Notes under the pieces: model-generated | What the model was told of the DNA's origin: nothing | The model's database searches: none | Seen by the model: only the letters and a program-made list of their open reading frames with translations | Assembly: GCA_947053655.1 (NCBI GenBank) | Contig: CAMRTO010000004.1 | Coordinates: forward strand, 1-64,000 | Length of the DNA: 64,000 bases | Direction: 5' to 3' | Source: an uncultured Clostridia bacterium | GTDB lineage: Bacteria > Bacillota > Clostridia > Christensenellales > Borkfalkiaceae | Program-made: the position numbers and the translations under genes | Shown: piece by piece, positions 40,022 to 50,061 of the stretch | Position numbering within the stretch: position 1 is the first letter of the stretch | How the letters are laid out: the number at the start of each line of letters is the position of its first letter

Positions 40022-40690
40022 TCAATTATAATTTCTATTGCCGAAGATGCTTGTGCCCGTGCGTATCATATTGCTGCCGGCGTCAACGCAAAGACGCCAG
40101 TCGCCGCTCATACCCATGGACAGGTATTCGAAATTACCGTCGTCGGCTTTCAGTTTATCGTATAACGTGCGCATACGTACAGCCAGGGCTTTAAGCGCGC
40201 TTTCGTCGTCGGATAACGGAAGCATAGCCATAAGTCCGCGTATTTTAAGCGCGGGCAGTTTTTTTATGCTTTTGTAGGCGTTTTCCGCCTCGCCGTATAA
40301 AAATCCGCCCTTGGAAGCTTCTTCGCCGATATTTATTTGCAAAAGAATATCGGAGACAATTCCCGCGGCGGCGCTTCTTGCGGAAAGCTCCGCGGCAAGA
40401 TTTTCTCTGTCGACGGAGTGGTATAAATCCACCTTGCCTATCAAATATTTGACTTTATTCGTCTGCAAATGCCCTATAAAATGGCGGCGGGGGTTGCCGT
40501 CAATCAGGGCGTACTTGTCCCTGAATTCCTGCACGTGGTTGTCGCCTATGTCCGTTATGCCCGCGGCGATAGCGCGGTTGATGTTTTCGGGCGGTTGAAG
40601 CTTTACCGCCGCTACAAGGGTAATTTTTTCGCCTAAGGCGTTGCTTTCGGGTATTTGTGATATAAGATTTTTAACGTTTGTCTCTATCAT
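40022..40690 (-). CDS. YggS family PLP-binding protein
   Basis: LVAAVKLQPPENI...DIGDNHVQEFRDK...HFIGHLQTNKVK...LSMGMSGDW. Confidence 0.95.
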   Translation of the reverse strand: MIETNVKNLISQIPESNALGEKITLVAAVKLQPPENINRAIAAGITDIGDNHVQEFRDKYALIDGNPRRHFIGHLQTNKVKYLIGKVDLYHSVDRENLAAELSARSAAAGIVSDILLQINIGEEASKGGFLYGEAENAYKSIKKLPALKIRGLMAMLPLSDDESALKALAVRMRTLYDKLKADDGNFEYLSMGMSGDWRLCVDAGSNMIRTGTSIFGNRNYN

Positions 40691-40695
40691 TTAAG

Positions 40696-41466
40696 TCATG
40701 CCCCGAGCGCGGCGCAAATTTCGTCGGGTTGTTCCGCTACGGGAGCAAGAGGGTCGGAGTCGGTAAAGTCTATTACAATTTTTCCGCTGTCGGTGTAAAC
40801 CTTGCAATTGTAATCGCCCGAATCGGTGCTTTCGCAGTTGCACGTTCCGTTTTTGGAAAGAAGATTCAAAACGTAGTCGCTTTTGACCCCGACAAGGTTT
40901 ACGTTCACGCTTCCGCTTTCCGTAGTGAAGCTGCTGTCGCGGCATTTCAGGCCGGTAACGCCCGAGTCGCCGTTTTTAAAACTTATATCCAGCTTCGTGC
41001 AAAGACAGCGTTCTATAATAGCATAGCCCTCGTCCGCGTTGACGGAGAAAAGCTGCTTGACGGTAACGTCCTTGCAGTCAAGCGCAAGCGCCTTACAGGA
41101 AGCTTCCGCATTCGTAAAACACGCGTCGGTTACAGCCGCTTCGGCGTTGTTTGCTTTAATACTCAAATCGCCGTAAATGCCTTGTTCTATTTTCAGACCG
41201 CCCTGCACAAGGCTTACCGAAATATCGGGAACGCAGTGGGCGGGTACGAATATTTTTACCGCCGTTTTGCGCAGCAGCGATTTGCGTATCTGTCTTATTT
41301 TTACAATTCCGCCCTTGCCGTAAATTTTTATGTGGGTGTGCTTTGTCTTTTCGATGCAGACCTTTCCGTCTGCGCAACCGTAAATTTCTATATTTCCGTT
41401 TATAAGGGAACACTCTATTGCGGACACGTCTCCGTCCGGCGCATAGCGCGAATATTTGACTTTCAA
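40696..41466 (-). CDS. DUF4097-like beta-strand repeat protein
   Basis: Short beta-strand repeat pattern SGSVNVNLVGVKSDY..NLLSKNGTCNCES. Confidence 0.6.
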   Translation of the reverse strand: MKVKYSRYAPDGDVSAIECSLINGNIEIYGCADGKVCIEKTKHTHIKIYGKGGIVKIRQIRKSLLRKTAVKIFVPAHCVPDISVSLVQGGLKIEQGIYGDLSIKANNAEAAVTDACFTNAEASCKALALDCKDVTVKQLFSVNADEGYAIIERCLCTKLDISFKNGDSGVTGLKCRDSSFTTESGSVNVNLVGVKSDYVLNLLSKNGTCNCESTDSGDYNCKVYTDSGKIVIDFTDSDPLAPVAEQPDEICAALGA

Positions 41467-41768
41467 TTAATTCTCCGTATTTCGCTGCGGCTTTTTCGCC
41501 GCGCGGGTATATATTATATTTATGTTCATTTATCTTACGGCTATGCCGACCGTATGTCTACGGACGGCGCAATCCGCCGCAAAAATTAAAAATATTTTAA
41601 AATAAAAGGCGTTTTTTGTCAACTTAAAACGCCTTATCCGTATAATTATACAAAAATCCACATATTTTTTTTGCCGTTTATGGCAAAAAAACGGCGTTGC
41701 GCGGCGCAAAAGCGTTTTATGCGCCGCCGTCGGGGTTATAAAATAAAAAAGTACGCAAGGAGAAATTT

Positions 41769-42308
41769 ATGCCCAAAAAAGTAGTTATAATTTCGTCTTC
41801 GCCGAGGAAGGACGGAAATTCCGATATTCTCGCGCAGGAATTTGCGCGCGGCGCGCGCGACGCGGGGCATTGCGCCGAAATTATCAACGTGCGCGACATG
41901 CAGCTTAAATTCTGCACGGGCTGTATGAGCTGTATGAAGCGCGACGGCTGTATCCTCGACGACGGCATGAACGCCGTTTACGGCTTAATACGCGAAGCCG
42001 ACGCGCTTGTATTCGCTTCGCCCGTTTACTATTACGCGGTATCGGGTCAGCTTAAAACCTTTCTGGACAGGCTTAACCCCCTTTACGGGCGCAAAAACAA
42101 TTTTAAGGACGTGTATCTGCTTTCGGCTTCCGCCGAGGATGACGAAACCGCAATGGACGGCTCCGTCAAGGATATTCAGGGCTGGACAGACTGCTTCGAC
42201 GGGGTAAAGCTTGCGGGCGTTCTGCGCGGCACGGGATTGGAGGCGAGGGGCGACGTGAAAAATACGGACTTCCCCGAAAAAGCTTATATTATGGGCAAAA
42301 AAGTTTAA
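41769..42308 (+). CDS. Flavodoxin-family NAD(P)H oxidoreductase
   Basis: VIISSSPRKDGNSDILAQEF...CTGCMSCMKRDGCILDDGM...FASPVYYYAVSGQLKTFLDR. Confidence 0.93.
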   Translation: MPKKVVIISSSPRKDGNSDILAQEFARGARDAGHCAEIINVRDMQLKFCTGCMSCMKRDGCILDDGMNAVYGLIREADALVFASPVYYYAVSGQLKTFLDRLNPLYGRKNNFKDVYLLSASAEDDETAMDGSVKDIQGWTDCFDGVKLAGVLRGTGLEARGDVKNTDFPEKAYIMGKKV

Positions 42309-42309
42309 T

Positions 42310-43161
42310 ATGGAAATAATACGGAACAAGACCTTTCCGCGGGAGAGGGATTTGTATGCCGCCTGCGGCGTCTGGTTTAAAAACTGCCGCTTCGACGGGG
42401 CGGAGGACGGCGAATCGGCGCTTAAAGAGGCGCGGGACGTGCGACTTTCGGGCTGTTACATGAACTTGCGCTATCCGCTGTGGCACGATTATAACGTGCG
42501 GCTGGAAGATACGGAAATGACCGGAAACTGCCGCGCCGCGCTGTGGTACACGCGCGGCGCGGATATTCGGAAAAGCCGCATGCACGGTATAAAAGCCGTA
42601 CGGGAGTGCGCAGACGTACGCATTTCGGATACGGAAATAATTTCCCCCGAGTTCGGCTGGAAAAGCGAAAATATAAGTCTTGAAAACTGCAAAATAGTCA
42701 GCGAATATCTGTTTTTGCTTTCTTCGGGCATACGCATGCGCGGCACGGACTTCAAGGGTAAATATTCTTTCCAGTACGTGCGCGACGTAGTAATCGAGGA
42801 CTGCGTTCTGGATACCAAGGACGCCTTCTGGCACGCAAAAAACGTGACGGTGAAGAACTCGGTCGTGAAGGGCGAGTATCTGGGCTGGTATTCGGAAAAT
42901 CTTACCTTTATAAACTGCAAAATTATCGGCACGCAGCCGCTTTGCTACTGTAAAAACTTGAAGCTTGTAAACTGCGAGACGGAGGGGACGGATTTTTCCT
43001 TCGAGTATTCGGACGTAGACGCGGAAATTAAGGGTGCGATACTTTCGGTAAAAAATCCGCGGTCGGGGAAAATAACCGCCGCAAGCATAGGGGAAGTTAT
43101 AATTACTACCGACAGCAAGTATCCCTGCAACTGTGAAATTATCCGAAACGACGCGGCGTGA
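42310..43161 (+). CDS. DUF3737 family protein
   Basis: ESALKEARDVRLSGCYMNLRYPLWHDYNVRLEDTEM; pentapeptide-like beta helix. Confidence 0.85.
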   Translation: MEIIRNKTFPRERDLYAACGVWFKNCRFDGAEDGESALKEARDVRLSGCYMNLRYPLWHDYNVRLEDTEMTGNCRAALWYTRGADIRKSRMHGIKAVRECADVRISDTEIISPEFGWKSENISLENCKIVSEYLFLLSSGIRMRGTDFKGKYSFQYVRDVVIEDCVLDTKDAFWHAKNVTVKNSVVKGEYLGWYSENLTFINCKIIGTQPLCYCKNLKLVNCETEGTDFSFEYSDVDAEIKGAILSVKNPRSGKITAASIGEVIITTDSKYPCNCEIIRNDAA

Positions 43162-43210
43162 TTTAAAACGCCGAAACGTTTTAAAAATGTGTTGCCGCAA
43201 TGCCGGAAAT

Positions 43211-43428
43211 AAGATTCTTCGGCAAGCCTCAGAATGACAATGCGATAATGTCATCCAGCCGAGGGCTTCGCCCGCCGGTTTGCGCACATTATTGTCATGC
43301 TGAGCGTAAGCGAAGCATCTATTCAATAATATGGCGCAAAGCGTAAGCGAAGCATTAGGAAATAGTATTCTGACGCGATTGACGCTACGCGTAGCAATCG
43401 CCGTTCCGTCAGCTCATTACGGCAAGCC
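43211..43428. repeat. Dispersed repeat R1 cluster
   Basis: AAGATTCTTCGGCAAGCCTCAGAATGACAATG ... TTGTCATGCTGAGCGTAAGCGAAGCATCT. Confidence 0.85.
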
Positions 43429-43436
43429 AATAAAAA

Positions 43437-43473
43437 ACAAGCCGTCCGCGCATTTGCGCGGACGGCTTTTAAA
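43437..43473. terminator. Terminator hairpin
   Basis: AAGCCGTCCGCGCAttTGCGCGGACGGCTTTT. Confidence 0.8.
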
Positions 43474-43481
43474 TGTTTGCG

Positions 43482-45914
43482 TCAATACATGGGAATGTAG
43501 GAAACGGAGGCGGAAATCGTCATCATTATGAAAATCATACAGCATGCAATCGCGCCCGTCCAGACGTTGCCCGTCAGCTTGTAGAACAGTCTGTTGAATA
43601 TCGGCAGCAGGAACATCATAACCACAAGTCCGAAAACCATGTTCACGTACAGCCAGACCTCGTTGCCGGCGGGACCGCCGTAGTAGCCGTAGAAGGGCGT
43701 GCCCGTCGTAAAGTAACATACGTAATTTATCAGCAGTATGAACGCAAGCCCCACGCTGTTTGCAAGCGCGCCGACAAGCATTACCTTCCATTCGCTCCAA
43801 CCCTCGCGCCCGATACTGCAATTCAGCCTTATCGAGTTCGAGATATAGAATATGAAAATTATAGGCATGTATTCGAGGGCGGTTACGAACATTCTCGCGT
43901 TGAGCGGCGCCGCCGAAATAAGCATGAACCTGAAATCCTGATGGAAAGTCCAGTAACTGAGCTGTACGAGGAAGTAGAACACGCCGAACGCGCCGAATGC
44001 AAGAAGCAGGGTTTTAAGCACGTTCAGAAGCACGCCCGTCGGACCGTTGCCGCCTATCTTTATTGCTTTGAATTTATCCCAGTCGTACCCGGGCTTGATA
44101 CCCTTTACCTTGAACACGATATATTCGTAAAGGTTTTCTATAAGCGTCGTGCCGAAGAAAATAACAAGTCCTATCGTGCCGTTTATCGCCGCCCACAGCA
44201 GTATAGCGTTTATCATACGCGCGGGGAAGGTGTAGGTGAACACGCTTGCGGAGTTGCCCGTGGGGAATATCTCTATGGAAAGGTTTGCAAGAGGAATGTA
44301 GTCCAGACAGGCTATTATTGCGGTAAGCAGCAGACACGACCAGAATATGACCTTGTGCGCAACCGTTTTATGCCGCGTCGCCGCAGCGTTAACCGAAACG
44401 GGTTTTGCCCCGCCGACCGCGCTCATTACCGCGCTGCCTGCATTGCCGTCCAAACCGTTTCCGGACGCTGCGTCTTCGGGCGTTTTCTCCTTTGCCGCGC
44501 CCGCTTTAAGCGTTGCGAAGAAGGGCGTCTTCATAAGCACCGCGCACAGCGAAATTATAAACGTGAACGCCGCCGCAAGCGCAATGCCGTTGGAAAATTC
44601 TTTCCCGAACCATATCTGGCGCGAACCGCTTTTGCCCGAATTCATGCCGAGAGAGGTATCGAAGAAGTCTACGGTGTTTTTAATGCTTTCCCTGTCGTAC
44701 ATTTCGAAGCAGTGGTTTGTCTTTTCGCGGTGGACTATCCTGTAAGTGCCGTCGGACATGTCGCCGTAGCCGTAGTCGTAAGCAACCTTGTCGTATCCGT
44801 TGTTGCTTCCGCTTACTTCGTTTATGAACCGCAGACTTATCACCTCGAAGGCGGAGGTGTCCGCCTGATAGCGGAAGGCGCCCTCGTCGTAATATGCGTA
44901 GGACATTGCGGCGTTGCAGTTAAGGTTTTTGTACTTGTTGGCGGAGGAGGTCTTTATATATCCCGAAATGTAGAGGGATTTTATTACGCTCTCCTTAAAG
45001 CTGGAGCCTGCCATGTCGGAGGCGAGTGTGCATACGTTGCCGCCGCCTGCCGAGTGTCCAACTGCGCCGAAGCGGTTTTTATCGCAGAATTTGAAGTCGT
45101 CCGTGTTGTTGTAAACGTATTGGACAAGGTATTCTATGCCGTTCGCGCCGGTTGTGGAGGTTTCCGTCGTGGAGCCCTGACCGCCGGGGTCCATGCAGAA
45201 CACAACGGCGCCGCGCCTTGAAAGCTCCATGCAATACTGCGACATCGTAGCCTTTGTGCGGGTGAACCCCGGGAGGACGAACACCGTCGCCGCGGGCTTT
45301 TCCTCGGTTGCGGACTTGGGTCTGTACATAGTTACGGCGTAGGTCGTATCGTTTTCCATTACGAATTTTTTACCGTTTATTTCGCCGTTGTTGTAGTAAT
45401 AAGTCATGTCGTGCGTCAGTGTGAAGTCGCTTACCTTTACGCTGAAGCCCGAGGTTTCGAAGCACATAGCGGTGAAGCCTGCAATAATTATCATGCCGAA
45501 CGCAACGCACATCGTTATGAAAGATTTCGCCCTGTAAAAGGGTTTTTTTACAATCGTTTTTTCGGGTTTTACTTCCCGGGCTTCGACATTTTCCCGCACG
45601 GTTACAAGTCTGTCTTCCGTATTGCGGAAGTAAGCTATGCCGTCGAGAATAAACGCGGGCGGGCATACTATGCTTAAAATCCAGCAGACGAGAAGCTTTG
45701 TGTTTTCCTTCTTTTCAAGCTGTGCTTGCGTCATTTTTTCCCTGACGGAGGTAATTACAAAGCCGTCGTATAACGAAACAAGCCCGAATATCAGGAAAAG
45801 CCAGTACCAGTTGTTCGACAGCGCGAAGAAGCACGCCGCCAAAGTTATCCAAAGCCCCGCAAACACGTAACAGCATACGGAAGCGGCTTTTAAAAGCTTT
45901 CTTTTAAGATACAT
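43482..45914 (-). CDS. Multi-pass membrane protein with alpha/beta-hydrolase domain
   Basis: VFVLPGFTRTKATMSQYC...GAVGHSAGGGNV; multiple TM segments. Confidence 0.75.
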   Translation of the reverse strand: MYLKRKLLKAASVCCYVFAGLWITLAACFFALSNNWYWLFLIFGLVSLYDGFVITSVREKMTQAQLEKKENTKLLVCWILSIVCPPAFILDGIAYFRNTEDRLVTVRENVEAREVKPEKTIVKKPFYRAKSFITMCVAFGMIIIAGFTAMCFETSGFSVKVSDFTLTHDMTYYYNNGEINGKKFVMENDTTYAVTMYRPKSATEEKPAATVFVLPGFTRTKATMSQYCMELSRRGAVVFCMDPGGQGSTTETSTTGANGIEYLVQYVYNNTDDFKFCDKNRFGAVGHSAGGGNVCTLASDMAGSSFKESVIKSLYISGYIKTSSANKYKNLNCNAAMSYAYYDEGAFRYQADTSAFEVISLRFINEVSGSNNGYDKVAYDYGYGDMSDGTYRIVHREKTNHCFEMYDRESIKNTVDFFDTSLGMNSGKSGSRQIWFGKEFSNGIALAAAFTFIISLCAVLMKTPFFATLKAGAAKEKTPEDAASGNGLDGNAGSAVMSAVGGAKPVSVNAAATRHKTVAHKVIFWSCLLLTAIIACLDYIPLANLSIEIFPTGNSASVFTYTFPARMINAILLWAAINGTIGLVIFFGTTLIENLYEYIVFKVKGIKPGYDWDKFKAIKIGGNGPTGVLLNVLKTLLLAFGAFGVFYFLVQLSYWTFHQDFRFMLISAAPLNARMFVTALEYMPIIFIFYISNSIRLNCSIGREGWSEWKVMLVGALANSVGLAFILLINYVCYFTTGTPFYGYYGGPAGNEVWLYVNMVFGLVVMMFLLPIFNRLFYKLTGNVWTGAIACCMIFIMMTISASVSYIPMY

Positions 45915-45917
45915 ATT

Positions 45918-47540
45918 TTACACCCCCTCGGTCTTAAACAGCGCGCGTGCGCTTTCGTCGGTTTTGAACCACCCGAACACCGCCGCCGCAATTTCGCTTG
46001 TGCTTCTTTCAAGCAGAAGTATGCGCCTGTCGGTAATTGTCGCGCCCATTTGCACGTTGTCTATCTGTTCTTTTACGGCAATCCCCGTGTAGGCTTTAAG
46101 TCCGAGCATAACGTCAACGTCGCCGTCGGCGTTTACCGCTGCCGCAACGTCTGCCACCGCGGATTGCTCGTAAAATTTAACGGTGATTTCGATACTGTTT
46201 AAATCCTTGCCCTGCGCGGCGAGCCAACTTTTTATGCCCCCAACGGCTTTTTCCATAATAGCTTCGTCCAGACCGGACTTGGAGCTTTTCCACCAGCCTA
46301 TGACAAGCGTCTGCTTTTCGGAAGGGTCGGGAGGAATGACTGGCTCGGTGGGCTTTGCAAGCAAGTCTGCCGCGTTGCCCGCTTCTATCCAGTCGAACAC
46401 CTTGTTTACGAGCGCGGTGTCGGTTATCCTTGTAATGTAGCGGGTCTTGCCGCCCATTGCAATGCTGCCGATATTTTCGATAAAGTCCTTGCCCTCGACC
46501 ATGTTGCCTTTTAGCGGATCGTTTATGTTTCCGCCCCAGCCCAGCATTATGTCCACGTCGCCGTCGCTCATAATGTTTCCGCAGGAGGTCGCGACGTCGT
46601 CGCAGTATGCGCGCAGTCTTATTGTCAAATCGTTTACGTTGAAGCCTTCCGCCGTAAGGTACGCGTTAAGTCCCGCCGTAAAGTTGTCTATTATCGTCTG
46701 CGTAAGTCCGGAAACGCTGTTGTCGTACCAGGCAACGACAAGTCGGCTTTCGGAGGCGGGGATAGGGTCGTCGGGATTGACGGGAGGAGGGGTTGCGCCC
46801 TCGCCGTACTCGTTCTGAATCCAGGTATATACAAGGTTGCAAAGCTCGGTATCGGTCAGCCTCGTCGCATACCGTGCCGTGCTTCCTACCTGTACTTTAC
46901 CTACGTGGTCAATATAGTTTTCGCCCTTAATCCAGCCCGCCTGCTGTTGCAGGTTGCTTGCCGAGGACCAGCCGACCATTATGTCTACGTCGCCGTCCTT
47001 GGCTATTGCCGAACAGCTGTCTCCGACCTGACCCGTGTAGCCGCGGATAACTATATCCATGCTTTCGGGTGTGTAATTTTGGGTGGTAAGGTATGCGTAA
47101 AGGTTGGTTTTGAAGCCGTCCATGTCCGCCTGCGTTATGCCGGAGACGCTTCTGTTGTACCAGGCAACCACAAGGTCGCGCTTGGGAATGGGAACGAATA
47201 CCGCGCGCAATGTCACGCTTTGGTTTTTATCCTTAACGTAATCCTTTACGTCGTCGTAGCGCACAAGTCCCGTGTTGGGTATGACGGGCACTTCGTCCGC
47301 CTGTTCGTCCGTCCAGCTTTCCCAAACCGTCCAGCCCTTGAACGTTTTTTCCGCGGGCGGCTCGGGTTCGGGTACGACCGCATTGTTGAAAATGTTTACG
47401 GTGTAACAGCCGTAATACTGCCCGTTCACGTTTAAAACGACCTGTAAGTCTTTTTCAAACGCTCTCACGCCGGCGCATCCGCACAGCGCGGTCAGGCACA
47501 TCAGCACCGCAATCAAAGCGGCTATCAAATGCTTTTTCAT
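45918..47540 (-). CDS. Lipoprotein with three tandem ~130-aa binding-protein-like repeats
   Basis: Lipobox LTALCGCAG; L-V-(V/I)-(A/G)-W-(Y/W)...GDVDIM(V/L)G(W/L) repeated three times. Confidence 0.75.
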   Translation of the reverse strand: MKKHLIAALIAVLMCLTALCGCAGVRAFEKDLQVVLNVNGQYYGCYTVNIFNNAVVPEPEPPAEKTFKGWTVWESWTDEQADEVPVIPNTGLVRYDDVKDYVKDKNQSVTLRAVFVPIPKRDLVVAWYNRSVSGITQADMDGFKTNLYAYLTTQNYTPESMDIVIRGYTGQVGDSCSAIAKDGDVDIMVGWSSASNLQQQAGWIKGENYIDHVGKVQVGSTARYATRLTDTELCNLVYTWIQNEYGEGATPPPVNPDDPIPASESRLVVAWYDNSVSGLTQTIIDNFTAGLNAYLTAEGFNVNDLTIRLRAYCDDVATSCGNIMSDGDVDIMLGWGGNINDPLKGNMVEGKDFIENIGSIAMGGKTRYITRITDTALVNKVFDWIEAGNAADLLAKPTEPVIPPDPSEKQTLVIGWWKSSKSGLDEAIMEKAVGGIKSWLAAQGKDLNSIEITVKFYEQSAVADVAAAVNADGDVDVMLGLKAYTGIAVKEQIDNVQMGATITDRRILLLERSTSEIAAAVFGWFKTDESARALFKTEGV

Positions 47541-47550
47541 TTTTTCCTCC

Positions 47551-48726
47551 TTATTTAGCTGTCGCCGCAGTGTACGCCGCGTTTTTCAAAACGGTTGCGG
47601 TTGCTTCGTCAAGCCCTGCGTTGTAGGTCAGGCTTCTCGTATCCACGCCCAGTATCGTCGCCGCGTGAACGCAGGCGGAAAGGTAAGAGCCTTCCTTTGA
47701 GGGGTGGCGGTTGTCGGCGTTGTAAAGGTTTATTTCCTTGTTGCTTTCATACACCGCGCCGAAAGCCGTGCCTACGTTGCAGACCTTTGCGTCAATCTGC
47801 TTTGCAACGTTATCGTATGCGGTTTTAAGCAGCGCGCTTGTTTCAACTATTTTGTCGTTGTATTCGGGGAAGCCCCAGGTCGCGTACATATAAATTTTGC
47901 AACTGTCCTGCGTTGCGTAAATGCTTTTGCCGAGCGTTTTCGCCCCGTCGAGGAACATATCGTAACTTAAAAGCGGACGGGTGCTCTGTTCCTGTAAAAC
48001 TACATAGTCGTAGTCGGAACGGGCATTCAGCTTGGCGTAAACCTGCGCGCCGTATTCGTCGGCGGGGTCTGCAAACTGGGAAAGATTGTGCGAGCCGCAG
48101 GTCACGGATTCTACTATAACGTTTTCCTCCGCAGCGGAAGCTATCTGCGCAAAGAGGGAGGGCATGTCGTTATAGAAGGTAAAGCTGTTTCCTATAAAAA
48201 GAATTTTCTTCGTCTCCCAGAAGCTTGCCGCGCCGTCCTTCAAATGCCAGTAGTATCCGCCGTTCGCGGGCTTGGTTTCCGAATACATATAAATCTTTGC
48301 GCCTTCGGGTGCGGATATCTGCGCGCGTGCGCATACTTTGGTATCTTGCGAAAAGGAATTTTCCCCTATCGCGGTAACGCTTTGCGGCAGAATGACGGAT
48401 TTAACGTAACAGCAGTTTTTAAAGGTGTTGTTTCCTACGGCGGTAATGCCTTCGGACAGTACAATTTCGGTTACCCTGCCGGATTTACCGTACCAGGGCG
48501 CGTTTTTTTCCGAAGAAAAATCCTTTATCCCGCCGTTTCCCTCTACCGTAAGGATATAACCGTAATTTCCGTTGTCCGTAAAACGCGCCGTAATTTCTCC
48601 GCCGTCGGCGGCTATTTTCCATACGGTCTGCTCCTTGCCGGTACAACCGCCCGCAAAAACCGCCGCCGCTATTGCCGTAACGGAAATTATCAGGCAGAAA
48701 AGTACAGTAAGTTTCTTTTTCATCAT
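47551..48726 (-). CDS. Lipoprotein with LRR_5-like N-terminus and DUF4886/SGNH-like domain
   Basis: GITAVGNNTFKNCCYVKSVILPQSVTAIGENSF; KILFIGNSFTFYNDMPSLF...YDYVVLQEQS. Confidence 0.75.
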   Translation of the reverse strand: MMKKKLTVLFCLIISVTAIAAAVFAGGCTGKEQTVWKIAADGGEITARFTDNGNYGYILTVEGNGGIKDFSSEKNAPWYGKSGRVTEIVLSEGITAVGNNTFKNCCYVKSVILPQSVTAIGENSFSQDTKVCARAQISAPEGAKIYMYSETKPANGGYYWHLKDGAASFWETKKILFIGNSFTFYNDMPSLFAQIASAAEENVIVESVTCGSHNLSQFADPADEYGAQVYAKLNARSDYDYVVLQEQSTRPLLSYDMFLDGAKTLGKSIYATQDSCKIYMYATWGFPEYNDKIVETSALLKTAYDNVAKQIDAKVCNVGTAFGAVYESNKEINLYNADNRHPSKEGSYLSACVHAATILGVDTRSLTYNAGLDEATATVLKNAAYTAATAK

Positions 48727-48752
48727 TTTCTCCTTATCATATTATTATATAT

Positions 48753-49931
48753 TTACGACTTTATTTTCGCCGCGCCGGATTTTACTGCGGCTTCCGCTAC
48801 GGCTTTGGCAACGCTTTTATGCGCGGCTTTGTCGTAGGCGTAGGGCAGTATGTAGTCGCGCGCAAGCTGGTTGTCGGTTACGCAGTCCGCAATGCCCTTT
48901 GCCGCGGCAACCATCATTTCCGTGTTTACCGTGTTCGCCCTTACGTCAAGCGCGCCGCGGAAAAGTCCGGGAAATACAAGCACGTTGTTTATCTGGTTGG
49001 GGTACTCGGAGGAGCCCGTTCCCACTATAAACGCGCCCGCGTCCAAAGCGTCCTGCGGGTTTATCTCGGGCACGGGATTCGCGCAGGGGAAAAGTATGGG
49101 CTTATCCGCCATGGATTTAACCATATCCTTCGTGACGCAGTTGGGGCCGGAAACGCCGATAAACACGTCCGCGCCGCGCATAGCGTCCGCAAGCTTGCCT
49201 TTAAGGTGCGGCTTGTTCGTAACCTTTGCAATTTCCTTTTGCGCGGGGTTAAGCCATTCCTCGCCCTCGCAGACTATTCCCTTCAAATCGCAAAGGGTCA
49301 CGTCCTTTACGCCGTACAGCATTAAAAACTTGGCTATCGCAATGCCCGCCGCGCCCGCGCCGTTTATTACGACCTTTATTCCGTCCTTTTTCTTGCCGGA
49401 AAGCTTTAAGGCGTTTATAAGCGCCGCCGTCATGACTATTGCCGTGCCGTGCTGGTCGTCGTGAAAGACGGGGATATCCAGCTCCTCTTTAAGCCGAGTT
49501 TCTATCTCGAAGCAGCGGGGCGCAGAAATGTCCTCCAAATTAATTCCGCCGAAGGAGCCGGAAATAAGCTTTATCGTATTTATAATTTCGTCCGTGTCCT
49601 TGGATTTGATGCATATGGGGTAGGCGTCCACGTTTCCGAAAGCCTTGAAAAGCGCGCACTTGCCTTCCATAACGGGCATGCCTGCCTCGGGACCGATGTC
49701 GCCCAATCCCAAAACCGCCGTGCCGTCGGTAATTACGGGAACGGTGTTCCAGCGGCGCGTCAGATCGAAGCTTTTTTCCGTAACGTTGTGTATCGCCATG
49801 CACGGCTCCGCAACGCCGGGCGTGTACGCAAGCGAAAGCGCCTCCCTGCTTTCTACGGGCACGCGGCAGACCGTCTCTATCTTGCCCTTCCACTGCGCGT
49901 GCTTAATTAAAGATTGTTCTCTGTAATTCAT
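48753..49931 (-). CDS. NAD(P)-dependent malic enzyme
   Basis: LSLAYTPGVAEPC; GLGDIGPEAGMPVMEGKCALFK; FHDDQHGTAIV. Confidence 0.97.
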   Translation of the reverse strand: MNYREQSLIKHAQWKGKIETVCRVPVESREALSLAYTPGVAEPCMAIHNVTEKSFDLTRRWNTVPVITDGTAVLGLGDIGPEAGMPVMEGKCALFKAFGNVDAYPICIKSKDTDEIINTIKLISGSFGGINLEDISAPRCFEIETRLKEELDIPVFHDDQHGTAIVMTAALINALKLSGKKKDGIKVVINGAGAAGIAIAKFLMLYGVKDVTLCDLKGIVCEGEEWLNPAQKEIAKVTNKPHLKGKLADAMRGADVFIGVSGPNCVTKDMVKSMADKPILFPCANPVPEINPQDALDAGAFIVGTGSSEYPNQINNVLVFPGLFRGALDVRANTVNTEMMVAAAKGIADCVTDNQLARDYILPYAYDKAAHKSVAKAVAEAAVKSGAAKIKS

Positions 49932-49988
49932 GTATTCTCCTTAATATGAAATTTTTTTACTTTTTTTGATAAAAAGTTACAATTGTTA

Positions 49989-50022
49989 TTTACATTATAA
50001 TATCGGCATGATATAATGTAAA
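49989..50022. promoter_or_regulatory. Inverted repeat in divergent malic enzyme/LysR promoter region
   Basis: TTTACATTATA-N12-TATAATGTAAA (11-bp arms). Confidence 0.75.
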
Positions 50023-50061
50023 ATGATAATATAACATAGCAATCATAACAAAAGCGCATAT

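Noticed and set aside
42289-43326. 345-aa minus-strand ORF
   Set aside because: Antisense to the DUF3737 gene and running into repeat R1
43473-45221. 582-aa plus-strand ORF
   Set aside because: Antisense to the well-supported 810-aa membrane hydrolase; low-complexity shadow ORF
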